64,000 bases of DNA from positions 1-64,000 of the forward strand of contig NTLA01000008.1 in NCBI GenBank assembly GCA_002457435.1. Reading direction: 5' to 3'. Under the pieces are notes generated by a model. That model had not been told where the DNA came from. It saw nothing but the letters and a program-made list of their open reading frames with translations, and did not search any database. The stretch is from Acidimicrobiales bacterium MED-G01 (GTDB taxonomy: Bacteria; Actinomycetota; Acidimicrobiia; Acidimicrobiales; Poriferisodalaceae). The position numbers and the translations under genes were made by a program. Below are positions 36,360-44,374 of the stretch, piece by piece; the stretch's first letter is position 1, and the number at the start of each line of letters is the position of its first letter.

Positions 36360-36704
36360 TCAGTCCCCAAATTCGAGTTGTACACGTTCGTCGTAGAAAC
36401 AAAGCAATCCGCCGATAGCAGACATTGCTTCAATAGGTGTCTCGTAACTCCACACAACGTCTTCTAGATCGTGGTCATCAAGTTTGATACTCCAGTAGCG
36501 AGCATCGCCTTTATGAGGGCAGTGAGTGATGCTTTGAGAAGGGATTAAAAGATCCATGTCTACATCCTCGCGAGGGAAATAATGTCGAGGTGGGAGGTTT
36601 CCTTCTAGGAGCAACTGGACTGACGATGATCGTGCCACGGTTCTCTCACCGACGCACACTCGTACCTGACCGTCTAACTCTTGAACTTCTATATGACTTT
36701 CCAC
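36360..36704 (-). CDS. DUF427-domain protein
   Basis: 114 residues. THCPHKGDARYWSI matches the DUF427 hallmark (Y/H-C-P-x-K-G-x-A-x-Y-W), preceded by LPPRHYFPREDV and followed by VVWSYETPIEAM and FYDERVQL, all conserved in the family. The fold is a small beta-barrel and its function is unknown, although it is widespread in actinobacteria and fungi. The cell location is probably cytosolic. It is divergent from the methyltransferase at 36967 with 262 bases between. Confidence 0.88.
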   Translation of the reverse strand: MESHIEVQELDGQVRVCVGERTVARSSSVQLLLEGNLPPRHYFPREDVDMDLLIPSQSITHCPHKGDARYWSIKLDDHDLEDVVWSYETPIEAMSAIGGLLCFYDERVQLEFGD

Positions 36705-36805
36705 AAGGCCATGTTAGGTCGGTCACGCTTCTGGTAGGCGATCTAAGTAAAGGGGAATCGAAGTTTTCGCACATTTTCTCTTGACCGACCTCACGCAGCG
36801 CATAA

Positions 36806-36836
36806 GTGAAGTTCCGGCGTAGCGAGCGAACTTCGC
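36806..36836. promoter_or_regulatory. Inverted repeat in the DUF427/methyltransferase divergent region
   Basis: GTGAAGTTC (36806-36814) and GAACTTCGC (36828-36836) pair over nine positions (one G-U) with a 13-base spacer. It sits between two divergent genes, so it may be an operator or an RNA hairpin. No promoter consensus is convincingly visible around it; the remaining bases of 36705-36966 show nothing I can name. Confidence 0.35.
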
Positions 36837-36966
36837 ATTGCCTGGAGCCGGAACCTCTGCCCTGGTCGGGGGCTTTTCTGCACGGAACGGTCTTCAGTAA
36901 ATATCGTATGTACAACGAATACCTAATACTGCAGCCAGATGCGCAGAAGAAACGACGGAGAACAAG

Positions 36967-38037
36967 GTGGATCAATCCAAAATAGGAGACTTGTCGAAAC
37001 GAATTATGGGCGCCTACGAGGGAGCCCTAGTGTCGGGCATGATTTACCTCGGTGACGAAATGGGTCTCTACCGAGCAATGCATGAGCAAGGCCCGATTAC
37101 AAGCGACGAGGTCGCGAAAGGAGCAGGCCTCCACGAACGCTTTGTTCGAGAGTGGTTGTCTCTTCAAGTAGCTGCAGGACTCATCGAATACCAAGGCGAC
37201 GGGTTCTTCTACCTTTCCCCTGAAGCCAGCGTGCTCCTTGCCGACGAAGACGACCTTCGTTCGATGGCGCGATGGTTCGACAACTTCCCGCAACGGACAG
37301 CTCTTCTCTCAGAAATTCCTCGGTCCTTTAAAACCGGTATAGGTATTTCCTGGTCCGACATAGAAAAGGGAGGCACCTCAGGTCGAGTTCAATGGATGGA
37401 ACGTCTGTTGCGTCCCTGGTATGAACAGGTGCTTGTTCAATCAGTTTTGCCACAACTTGAAGGTCTAACAGACGACTTACAAGCGGGCGTTCGAGTCGCC
37501 GACGTGGGTTGTGGAAGTGGTGTAGCGGTCGTAACAATGGCCGAAGCGTTCCCAACGTCAGAGTTTCATGGCTGGGAAATAGCACCCTTAGCCCTCGATC
37601 GCTGCAGAGAAAACGCGATTCAGTCGGGAGTTACGAACGCATTCTTTCACGACGTGCGTGACCACAGACTGCCCGAAGACAACAGTTTTTCGTTTATAGC
37701 GACATTCGATTGTGTTCACGACATGACCTCACCCGACGAGTTAGCCAGCGCTATCTACAATTCAATGGCTCCGGAGGGCCGATGGTTGATAGTTGACCCC
37801 ACAAGCAAGGGCAGCTTGGAAGAGAATGTAGCGATGCCTTTGGCTGTATTTGGGTACGCAGCATCCGTGGCGGGATGTTTACAGTCCGGGATGAGTGAAC
37901 CTGGCGGAGCAGGCCACGGTGCATTTGGTCTCCCGGCGCCCGCGATGCAAGAACTAACTGAAAGGGCAGGATTTACTCGTTTCCGTCAGCTAGATATCGA
38001 ACACGCGATGAACAGCTACTACGAAGTGCGTCCTTGA
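36967..38037 (+). CDS. SAM-dependent methyltransferase with N-terminal winged helix
   Basis: 356 residues, start GTG with GGAG eight bases upstream. The N-terminal 90 residues form a dimerisation/winged-helix module (GPITSDEVAKGAGLHERFVREWL), as in O-methyltransferases and the Rv2258c-like group; the catalytic domain carries VRVADVGCGSGVAVVTMA (about residue 178), the acidic ATFDCVHDMTSPDE post-I region and a C-terminal lid. Product unknown: small hydroxylated or keto substrates are likely. A Baeyer-Villiger-type flavoprotein gene follows after 123 bases. Confidence 0.86.
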   Translation: MDQSKIGDLSKRIMGAYEGALVSGMIYLGDEMGLYRAMHEQGPITSDEVAKGAGLHERFVREWLSLQVAAGLIEYQGDGFFYLSPEASVLLADEDDLRSMARWFDNFPQRTALLSEIPRSFKTGIGISWSDIEKGGTSGRVQWMERLLRPWYEQVLVQSVLPQLEGLTDDLQAGVRVADVGCGSGVAVVTMAEAFPTSEFHGWEIAPLALDRCRENAIQSGVTNAFFHDVRDHRLPEDNSFSFIATFDCVHDMTSPDELASAIYNSMAPEGRWLIVDPTSKGSLEENVAMPLAVFGYAASVAGCLQSGMSEPGGAGHGAFGLPAPAMQELTERAGFTRFRQLDIEHAMNSYYEVRP

Positions 38038-38098
38038 AATAACAGATAGCACTGGATGAATTCAGCGGTGTTGAGACTTCGGCATATGCAGACCCTTC

Positions 38099-38128
38099 TG
38101 ACTACGCTTCATGCATTGTTCGTAGTCA
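38099..38128. promoter_or_regulatory. Candidate operator dyad upstream of the flavin monooxygenase gene
   Basis: TGACTACG (38099-38106) and CGTAGTCA (38121-38128) are perfect reverse complements separated by 14 bases, ending 32 bases before the ATG at 38161. The arm and centre spacing resemble operators of TetR- or AraC-like regulators. A stretch AAATATTGAT (around 38135-38144) just downstream could serve as a -10 region. No regulator gene is encoded beside it. The dyad could instead fold as an RNA hairpin. Confidence 0.4.
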
Positions 38129-38160
38129 AGACAAAATATTGATCCTCAGGAGAAACGCCG

Positions 38161-39819
38161 ATGAATGACTCAATGGTTGCGCAACAGTCAACTGATGACT
38201 CGACTCTCATCCACGAAGAACCCGATTACGAAGTCGTGGTGATTGGGGCTGGGGTCGGCGGCATCTATCAGATCAAACGATTAATTGACTTAGGCGTGAA
38301 TGCGACGGTTCTGGAAGGAGATCCGGATTTGGGGGGTACTTGGTATCGGAACCGTTACCCAGGAGCCCGCTTTGATTCTGAAAGCTTTACCTACGGGTAC
38401 TCATGGGATCAAGAGGTCCTTGATCAATGGCATTGGAAAGAAATGTTCTCGCCCCAGCCTGAGACTCTGAAGTATCTGAACTTTGTTGCGGACAAATTCG
38501 GGTTACGAGACCACATGCAATTCAACTGCTATGTCGAAAAGATGATTTTTGACGAAAATGCGTGCGTTTGGAGTTTGTCGCTTAAAGATGGCCGAGAGAT
38601 CACAAGTCGTTTCGTCCTGACTGCTATAGGCCTGCTTTCGGTACCAACCCTGCCGCGTATAGAGGGAATCGACAGCTACAAAGGCGAAGCGTTCCATACC
38701 TTTGATTGGCCCAAGGAGCCACTCGACCTCGAAGGTAAGCGCGTAGCGGTAATTGGCACAGGAGCAACGGCTATTCAACTCATACCTGAAGTTGCCAAGG
38801 AAGCAGAACATCTGACCGTCTTCCAAAGAAGAGCTAACTGGGCAGCGCCGTTAAACAACAGCGAAATTTCTGAAGAAGAGATGACAGAAATCCGGAAACG
38901 GTATGACGAAATCTTTGCCACCTGCGCCCGGACTCCCGGTGGATTTGAACACGAACCGGATCGTCGCGGGTTTTACAGTGTGCCCGAAGAGGAACGACGC
39001 GAACTGTGGGACCGCCTATATGACGGACCAGGTTTTGGTATTTGGCTCCAAAATTTTGTCGAGATCTTTATGGACGAAGATGCGAATGCAGAATTCTCTG
39101 AATACATAGCCGAACGAATCCGCGCACGGGTTGACGATCCTGAATTGGCAGAAAAACTCATTCCCAAAGACCATGGTTTTGGAATACAACGTGTTCCTCT
39201 GGAAACTAACTATTTTGAGGCCTATAACCGAGACAATGTGTCATTTGTAGATGGGAGCGAGACCCCGATACAGAGGATCACAGAGACCGGTGTGCAAACC
39301 AGCGACGAGCACTACGAGTTCGATGTGATCGTATATGCGACAGGATTTGACGCATTTACGGGTGCATTCGACAGAATCGATATCCGTGGGGTTGATGGCC
39401 AATCATTGCGTGACAAATGGTCGGAAGGGCCGGTGACCTACCTAGGGTTGCTCGTTCATGGTTTTCCGAACTTGATCATGATTTCTGGCCCCCAAACAGC
39501 AGCCACCAATTTTCCTCGAGGAGCTGAGTTAGCTGTCAACTGGGCTACCGAACTGTTGGAACACCTTTGGGATTCGAACAAGGGTCGTATTGAAGCAACG
39601 CCGGCCGCGGAGCAGAGCTGGTTCGACCATGTCGCAAAAATGTATGAACCATTCTTGTTGAGAAAGGCTCAAAGTTGGATCACTGGATACAACTCAAACC
39701 TCGATGGACACGAGTACGGCAAGACCCGCTACAACATTTATAACGGCGGTGGACCGAAATATGCCGATCGACTGCAGGAAGAAACTCAAGAAGGATATTC
39801 AGGAATAAGCATCGAATAG
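38161..39819 (+). CDS. Baeyer-Villiger-type flavin monooxygenase
   Basis: 552 residues. Two Rossmann motifs: FAD-binding VVVIGAGVGGIYQIK (about residue 24) and NADPH-binding VAVIGTGATAIQLIP (about 197). Between them is YKGEAFHTFDWP, which fits the Baeyer-Villiger fingerprint F-x-G-x-x-x-H-x-x-x-W (Tyr for the first Phe). VYATGFDAFTG is a second conserved ATG segment of the class. Converts ketones to esters or lactones with O2. A Shine-Dalgarno (AGGAGA) precedes the ATG. An operator-like dyad lies upstream. Its stop codon lies inside the left arm of a terminator that also serves the opposite-strand tmRNA. Confidence 0.93.
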   Translation: MNDSMVAQQSTDDSTLIHEEPDYEVVVIGAGVGGIYQIKRLIDLGVNATVLEGDPDLGGTWYRNRYPGARFDSESFTYGYSWDQEVLDQWHWKEMFSPQPETLKYLNFVADKFGLRDHMQFNCYVEKMIFDENACVWSLSLKDGREITSRFVLTAIGLLSVPTLPRIEGIDSYKGEAFHTFDWPKEPLDLEGKRVAVIGTGATAIQLIPEVAKEAEHLTVFQRRANWAAPLNNSEISEEEMTEIRKRYDEIFATCARTPGGFEHEPDRRGFYSVPEEERRELWDRLYDGPGFGIWLQNFVEIFMDEDANAEFSEYIAERIRARVDDPELAEKLIPKDHGFGIQRVPLETNYFEAYNRDNVSFVDGSETPIQRITETGVQTSDEHYEFDVIVYATGFDAFTGAFDRIDIRGVDGQSLRDKWSEGPVTYLGLLVHGFPNLIMISGPQTAATNFPRGAELAVNWATELLEHLWDSNKGRIEATPAAEQSWFDHVAKMYEPFLLRKAQSWITGYNSNLDGHEYGKTRYNIYNGGGPKYADRLQEETQEGYSGISIE

Positions 39820-39840
39820 TGCCCGTGACGGGCACTATTC
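39814..39840. terminator. Palindromic bidirectional terminator between the monooxygenase and tmRNA genes
   Basis: GAATAGTGCCCG (39814-39825) and CGGGCACTATTC (39829-39840) form a perfect 12-bp stem with a TGA loop. The left arm contains the TAG stop (39817-39819) of the monooxygenase. The tmRNA (minus strand) ends at 39849, eight bases beyond. No strong T tract on either side, but placement fits termination of two convergent transcripts. Confidence 0.75.
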
Positions 39841-39848
39841 GTGGTTAG

Positions 39849-40210
39849 TGGAGGTGGCGGGAATCGAACCCGCGTCCCCCGGCGTTTCAATGAGTCTTCT
39901 CCGAGCGCAGTCGCTTTGTTAGTTGTCGGGTTGCAAGCTGGTAGCGACCCCAGACCAAACAACCGTATCCGGCTAAAAGTCCCCGCAATCACACCGACGA
40001 TGACTGAAGGCAAGCCTCTCAAATGAGGACCACCGCTACCCGAGAGGCTGAGGCAGTGGGGTCGTTACCCGATACCTAAATTAGGCAGCGAGCGCCAGGT
40101 CATTAGTTTTGACATTGGCGTTTGTAAATGTTCCGGCTCTTTAACGTGGCTCCGGAGACCACGGCTCGCTTCTCTCATATCAACCGTCGAAGTCGAAACC
40201 GATCACCCCC
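39849..40210 (-). ncRNA. ssrA: tmRNA (transfer-messenger RNA)
   Basis: Rescues stalled ribosomes and tags the nascent chain for proteolysis; works with SmpB and ClpP-type proteases. Read on the minus strand, the 5' end is GGGGGTGATCGGTTTCGAC and the 3' end GCGGGTTCGATTCCCGC CACCTCC A. The acceptor arm pairs GGGGGUG with CACCUCC (one G-U), and the T-arm is a perfect GCGGG/CCCGC stem. The bases after the discriminator read CTA, so the 3' CCA is not encoded and must be added. Length about 362 bases, standard for a one-piece tmRNA. The tag frame is listed separately. smpB lies immediately upstream. The 5' end lies within the dyad GATCAC/GTGATC (40201-40206 with 40211-40216), perhaps a processing signal. 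Confidence 0.95.
40081..40119 (-). other. tmRNA tag-peptide reading frame
   Basis: Within ssrA, the minus strand reads GCC AAT GTC AAA ACT AAT GAC CTG then GCG CTC GCT GCC TAA. This gives ANVKTNDLALAA, a 12-residue degradation tag ending in the conserved LAA that ClpXP and similar proteases recognise. I take the GCC at 40119-40117 as resume codon because resume codons are usually Ala; the in-frame AAC and ACA before it are alternatives. Confidence 0.85.
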
Positions 40211-40217
40211 GTGATCC

Positions 40218-40237
40218 GTCCAGATCAGGGTCTGGAC
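40218..40237 (-). other. Hairpin upstream of the tmRNA 5' end
   Basis: GTCCAGA (40218-40224) and TCTGGAC (40231-40237) form a perfect 7-bp stem with a six-base loop, in the 123-base spacer between smpB and ssrA, seven bases before the mature tmRNA 5' end. May mark the end of the smpB message or guide processing of a smpB-ssrA precursor. Function is unproven. The rest of the spacer shows no gene. Confidence 0.4.
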
Positions 40238-40333
40238 CTTCGTAGTAGCGTACCGGCGAGAGCCGCACAGTAGATGCAAACGAAGACAGGCAGTCGTAGT
40301 GAACCGCTCATTGCCCAATCGTGTGAAGACGGC

Positions 40334-40810
40334 CTAGCGGTTTCGGCGAGACATCGCTCGGCGAGCTTCAAGGTCACTTTCGCGTTTCCTAATTGCCTGC
40401 CTTTTGTCGTATTGGCGGCGGCCTTTAGCGAGAGCCAATTCCAACTTCGCCCGGCCATCTCGAAAATAGACAGATAGCGGGATGAGTTGAAGCGGCTCCT
40501 GTTCAGTTCGTGCCCGCAGTCGATCAATTTCAACGCGATGTAAGAGCAGTTTTCGTGGACGGTCCACAACGTGACCATTTTGTGCAGAAGAGTGACTCCA
40601 GGGCGAGATTTGCATGCCGAGAATCCACATTTCGCCATTGCGTACCCTTCCGAAAGCTTCAGCAAGCTGCACTGACCCTTCACGGAGCGATTTCACTTCG
40701 CTCCCTTGCAGCACTAGCCCACACTCGTAAGTGTCGAGCAGGTCGTAGTTAGCTCGGGCGCGCCTGTTCGAAGCAACAATCTTCCGATCACTATCGCCAT
40801 CACCGCTCAT
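40334..40810 (-). CDS. smpB: SsrA-binding protein SmpB
   Basis: Binds tmRNA and delivers it to stalled ribosomes. 158 residues from the ATG at 40810, giving MSGDGDSDRKIVASNRRARANYDLL; the frame is open to 40861. Hallmarks: YDLLDTYECGLVLQGSEVKSLR, near the N-terminus, KLLLHRVEID, PLSVYFRDGRAKLELALAKGRRQYDKR and a basic C-terminal tail that inserts into the mRNA channel. Upstream of ssrA on the same strand, the usual order. It is normally adjacent to ftsX in actinobacteria; here it is far from it. Confidence 0.96.
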   Translation of the reverse strand: MSGDGDSDRKIVASNRRARANYDLLDTYECGLVLQGSEVKSLREGSVQLAEAFGRVRNGEMWILGMQISPWSHSSAQNGHVVDRPRKLLLHRVEIDRLRARTEQEPLQLIPLSVYFRDGRAKLELALAKGRRQYDKRQAIRKRESDLEARRAMSRRNR

Positions 40811-40904
40811 ATAGAGAAGGGTATCGGCACGCCGTCCGGTGTTGAATCGCTGTTGAAGCACACAACTGGTAACTACGCTCTCAACGAATGGACAACATCA
40901 CGGC

Positions 40905-41192
40905 ATGAATACTGAAACGAGAATTACCGTGTGGCTCCCGAGTGTCCTTCGTGCGCATACCGGTGGAGAGTCACGGGCCCTGTTGAGTGGCTCCAATGTG
41001 AGTCAGATTTTGATCGAGTTGGTTCATCGTTATCCAGCACTTCGAACCCACTTACTTGACGACCAAGGAATGTTGTACCCGTTCATAACCATTTTCCGGA
41101 ACGAAACGAATATTCGCGATTTACGATTCTTGGACACAGAACTTGATGATGGTGATGAGGTACGAATATTGCCAGCGGTAGCCGGTGGGTAG
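40905..41192 (+). CDS. cysO: CysO/MoaD-like sulfur carrier protein
   Basis: 95-residue ubiquitin-fold protein ending in ILPAVAGG, the Gly-Gly tail that is thiocarboxylated. The sequence resembles M. tuberculosis CysO (Rv1335), which carries sulfide to O-phosphoserine for cysteine synthesis with CysM and the Mec protease; both have an N-terminal LPSVLRAHTGG-like block and the identical ending. The next genes (MBL hydrolase, rph, rdgB) occur in the same order as Rv1339-Rv1341. cysM, mec, rhomboid and murI, which lie around Rv1335-Rv1338, are missing here, so the partners must be elsewhere or a different pathway is used. Confidence 0.85.
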   Translation: MNTETRITVWLPSVLRAHTGGESRALLSGSNVSQILIELVHRYPALRTHLLDDQGMLYPFITIFRNETNIRDLRFLDTELDDGDEVRILPAVAGG

Positions 41193-41308
41193 AGCAAAGC
41201 TCGCGAAGTCGAGCTGCAATTGTTCCGACGAGGCGCTGAATTGGGAGTCTGAGAGATAATTTTTCGCTTCGCTCACACCGAGTCACAGGCGAGCGTAGCC
41301 TTAACCAT

Positions 41309-42061
41309 GTGACGGGACTCTCACTGACTGTTCTTGGATGCTCGGGAAGTTACGCTGCTGCAGGTGAGGCATGTAGCGGATATCTCGTTCAATCCTCTGA
41401 GACGAATCTCTGGGTTGATTGTGGTCCTGGCACCCTTGCTAATTTGCAACAAAACCTTGACCTGAACGAGGTCGACGCCATCGTCGTTTCACATCATCAC
41501 CCTGACCATTGTGCGGAGCTTCCGGTCGTGTACAACGCCTACAAGTACTTCACATCTATTTCCGAGCTCAGAGTGATATCGACATCTGATGTGAGGCGTG
41601 TAACTGACGCATTTCAACCGGATGGGGATAGCAGCGATTTCTTTAATTGGGAGATAGTCGGCGATGGTTCGGTTGCTGAAGTAGGAGATATCTCGATCTG
41701 TTTCTCGCAGACTGACCACCCAGTGGAGACTCTCGCTATGCGATTTAGCTGCGGAGAGGAATCGATTGTTTACACCTCAGACACGGGTAAGAACTGGTCG
41801 ATTTCCGAATTAGGTTTTGACGCCAACATTGTTATAGGGGAGGGCACGCTTTTGGATGGCACGGCTGACCCCGCTATTCCACATATCAGCTGTCGACACC
41901 TGGCACTAGAAGCAAACGAAGCGGGGGCAAGACAGCTCATCGTTACCCACGTCCCACCGGGATCGGATCCGTCGAAACATCTTGAGGAAGCATCGGCTGT
42001 TTTTGAGGGCAGGGTTGAACTAGCAACCACAGGCCGTACCTTTTCAGCCACAAACAACTAA
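41309..42061 (+). CDS. Metallo-beta-lactamase-fold hydrolase, Rv1339-like
   Basis: 250 residues. The N-terminal [22 protein letters not shown] and [16 protein letters not shown] (HxHxDH zinc ligands) and YTSDTGK match the group that includes Rv1339, recently described as an unusual cyclic-AMP phosphodiesterase, and RNase Z-like enzymes. It also has [12 protein letters not shown] and [29 protein letters not shown], with the remaining His and Asp ligands. The GTG at 41309 is the start; an ATG two bases before it meets a TGA at once. Substrate here is inferred only from the family. Lies 10 bases upstream of rph. Confidence 0.85.
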   Translation: MTGLSLTVLGCSGSYAAAGEACSGYLVQSSETNLWVDCGPGTLANLQQNLDLNEVDAIVVSHHHPDHCAELPVVYNAYKYFTSISELRVISTSDVRRVTDAFQPDGDSSDFFNWEIVGDGSVAEVGDISICFSQTDHPVETLAMRFSCGEESIVYTSDTGKNWSISELGFDANIVIGEGTLLDGTADPAIPHISCRHLALEANEAGARQLIVTHVPPGSDPSKHLEEASAVFEGRVELATTGRTFSATNN

Positions 42062-42071
42062 AGGAAATTCA

Positions 42072-42797
42072 ATGCGCGTCGATGGCAGAGCCAATGATGA
42101 TTTACGTCCTATCTCGTTCGAACGTAATTTCACCGACCAGACCCCAGGGTCGGTGCTTGTGAGCTTCGGCCGTACCAAGGTTCTGTGCACAGTGTCTATT
42201 GACGACGATGTTCCACGATGGATGCGAGGCAACGGAGAAGGTTGGGTTACCGCCGAGTACGCGATGCTTCCCGGATCTAGTGGAGAACGCGTTGGCCGCG
42301 AAGCAAAAAAAGGAAAACAAAAAGGTCGCACACTCGAAATCGAGAGACTCATCGGACGTGCCCTAAGAGCTGTCTGCGACATGAAGGTTCTCGGTGAACG
42401 CGAAGTGACTGTTGACTGTGACGTTCTGCAAGCGGATGGCGGTACCCGAACAGCATCAATTTGTGGTGGATACGTCGCCCTCCATGATGCGTTTAGTCGC
42501 CTAGTTGATGACGGAACTTTGCGCGAGCATCCGCTGACTGACTACTGCGCGGCGATTTCCGTGGGCATAGTGGGAGAAGATCTCTGTTTGGATCTGCCAT
42601 ACACCGAAGACGCGGGCGCCGAAGTTGATATGAACGTGGTGATGACAGGTACCGGAAAGTTCGTCGAAGTGCAAGGCACGGCCGAAGGAGAGCCGTTTGA
42701 CAGCGAGCAGCTAGATGGGTTGCTTCGCCTGGCAGAAAAAGGCATTCACGAGATTATTGATCTTCAACGATCGACTCTGTCCGAAAACACAGATTGA
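42072..42797 (+). CDS. rph: Ribonuclease PH
   Basis: 3'-to-5' phosphorolytic exoribonuclease that trims tRNA and rRNA tails. 241 residues, with the signature [49 protein letters not shown] and the RLIGRALRA and [16 protein letters not shown] catalytic-core blocks. A Shine-Dalgarno AAGGAAA lies close upstream. Full-length hexameric enzyme with no visible defect. Followed at once by rdgB, the order seen in M. tuberculosis rphA-Rv1341. Confidence 0.97.
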   Translation: MRVDGRANDDLRPISFERNFTDQTPGSVLVSFGRTKVLCTVSIDDDVPRWMRGNGEGWVTAEYAMLPGSSGERVGREAKKGKQKGRTLEIERLIGRALRAVCDMKVLGEREVTVDCDVLQADGGTRTASICGGYVALHDAFSRLVDDGTLREHPLTDYCAAISVGIVGEDLCLDLPYTEDAGAEVDMNVVMTGTGKFVEVQGTAEGEPFDSEQLDGLLRLAEKGIHEIIDLQRSTLSENTD

Positions 42798-42802
42798 AAG
42801 CC

Positions 42803-43378
42803 ATGCGGTTGGTGATGGCTTCAGCCAACGCTCACAAGGCTAAAGAGATAGCCGAGATCCTTAGCGGTCATGACATAGAGCCACGGCCCCATGATCTAGA
42901 AGACGTCGTTGAAAACGAGAAAACTCTTGAAGGTAATGCCCGACTCAAGGCAGTCGCTGTCTGCAACCAAACTGGTTCCCCGGCAGTGGCTGACGATACA
43001 GGCCTTGAGGTTGATGCGTTAGAAGGCCTACCAGGAGTGCGGAGTGCACGTTTCGCCGGAGAGTCAGCAACTGATGCCGAGAATCTATTGAAGCTGCTAG
43101 AAGAAATGCGAGAAGTTCCCGACGGCGAACGCACGGCACGTTTTCGTACTGTGGCGTTAGTGGTCTTCCCTGACGGACACGAAATTTTGGCGCACGGTTT
43201 AGTAGAAGGAGCTATTACCTCAAGCCCCAGTGGCGTTGGCGGTTTCGGCTATGACTCCATTTTTGTCCCGGAGGAAGGCGAAGGGCTGACCTTTGCCGAA
43301 ATGGAACCAGAAGCGAAGAACATCATTAGTCATCGCGGCAGAGCATTTCGTTCACTAGCGAAGATGTTGGGGGACTGA
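42803..43378 (+). CDS. rdgB: Non-canonical purine NTP pyrophosphatase (RdgB/HAM1)
   Basis: Removes deoxyinosine, xanthosine and related triphosphates from the nucleotide pool. 191 residues from the ATG at 42803 (a TTG at 42794, inside rph, is also in frame). SANAHKAKEIAEIL is the family N-terminus; DDTGLEVDALEGLPGVRSARFAG carries the metal and substrate Asp pair; GYDSIFVPEEGEGLTFAEM and HRGRAFRSL are the distal motifs. Its stop is directly followed by the end of the convergent lyase gene (no gap). Confidence 0.96.
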   Translation: MRLVMASANAHKAKEIAEILSGHDIEPRPHDLEDVVENEKTLEGNARLKAVAVCNQTGSPAVADDTGLEVDALEGLPGVRSARFAGESATDAENLLKLLEEMREVPDGERTARFRTVALVVFPDGHEILAHGLVEGAITSSPSGVGGFGYDSIFVPEEGEGLTFAEMEPEAKNIISHRGRAFRSLAKMLGD

Positions 43379-44371
43379 TCACCAGTGGCGTAAATCGATA
43401 TCCCATTGGTCTATCACTTCGCCTTTAGAGACCAGATGAAGTACCTGGTGCTTCGCCATCGTTGGGTCGATGTGAGCTGGAATTAGAGAAACCCGATCTC
43501 CAACTTGTAATGACTCGTCTGGGACGAGATTGGTGTGCTCGTCAGAACAAAACAAGATTTCTCCGTCTACCCAACTCGGGTTGCCGTGATCCATCCCTTG
43601 AGCTTTAAGACCAGCGTCGCAGACAGCAAACTTGTCAGCCACTGACACAATGGTTGACTGCAGGAATAAACCTTGTCTAAAGGGCTGGTCGGTTTGTTCG
43701 GTATACGCGGTGTCCATGAGAACGTATGACCCAGCCTGAATCTCATTAGCCCAAGTGTTGATTGCATGAGTCCCGGTCCCACCACCGGTTATCAGCTCAC
43801 CACCAACCAAGCTATGAGCCTCTAGGAGTCGTTCCATTGCCGCTTTTACCAGCTCGCGACGGCGATCGATGTCTACGACGCCCATCGCGTGTCCTTCGTA
43901 ACCCATAACTCCACGCACCGCGATATTCGAAGCGCGAGCACGATTGGCAAGTTCAGCGGCTTCGTCGACTTCACATCCGCAACGAAATCCGACACGGATA
44001 TCTATGACACATTCTCTTATGCCGGCTTCGGCAGCGGCATCGATAGTCGCTTCACTATCAACGGCAACCGTTACCCGCGCGTTCGTAGCCGCCATTGCTG
44101 CGAGCCGGTTTACGTCAACTGTTTCATTTGCCAGGAGCAGATCGTCGCCTAGGCCCACCTTCGCTAAACCCATGACTTCTCGAGTGGTAGCGCATGTAAA
44201 ACCTAGATGACCCGCGTCGTGCTGAAGTCGAGCAAGAGCGCTTGTTTTATGGGCTTTGACATGTGGACGCAGCCGATTTCCTGGCAATCGCTTGGCCATC
44301 TCGGCAATGTTGGATTGCAGAACATCAACGTCGGCCCACAACGCCGGGGTCGGAAGCTCATCAATATGCAT
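43379..44371 (-). CDS. D-threonine aldolase / D-serine dehydratase-like PLP protein (alanine racemase N-terminal fold)
   Basis: 330 residues. The N-terminal [15 protein letters not shown] and [16 protein letters not shown] carry the PLP-binding Lys of fold-type III, as in D-threonine aldolase and D-serine dehydratase (DSD1). [21 protein letters not shown] binds the PLP phosphate, and [20 protein letters not shown] contains the beta-barrel His and metal ligands. Probably cleaves or dehydrates a D-amino acid; substrate undetermined. It ends where rdgB ends, and starts only three bases from the clpP start on the opposite strand. Confidence 0.84.
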   Translation of the reverse strand: MHIDELPTPALWADVDVLQSNIAEMAKRLPGNRLRPHVKAHKTSALARLQHDAGHLGFTCATTREVMGLAKVGLGDDLLLANETVDVNRLAAMAATNARVTVAVDSEATIDAAAEAGIRECVIDIRVGFRCGCEVDEAAELANRARASNIAVRGVMGYEGHAMGVVDIDRRRELVKAAMERLLEAHSLVGGELITGGGTGTHAINTWANEIQAGSYVLMDTAYTEQTDQPFRQGLFLQSTIVSVADKFAVCDAGLKAQGMDHGNPSWVDGEILFCSDEHTNLVPDESLQVGDRVSLIPAHIDPTMAKHQVLHLVSKGEVIDQWDIDLRHW

Positions 44372-44374
44372 GCA

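Noticed and set aside
39850-39900. Alanine tRNA gene
   Set aside because: The T-arm and acceptor are the tRNA-like 3' part of tmRNA; no anticodon arm follows, and the matching 5' end lies 360 bases away.
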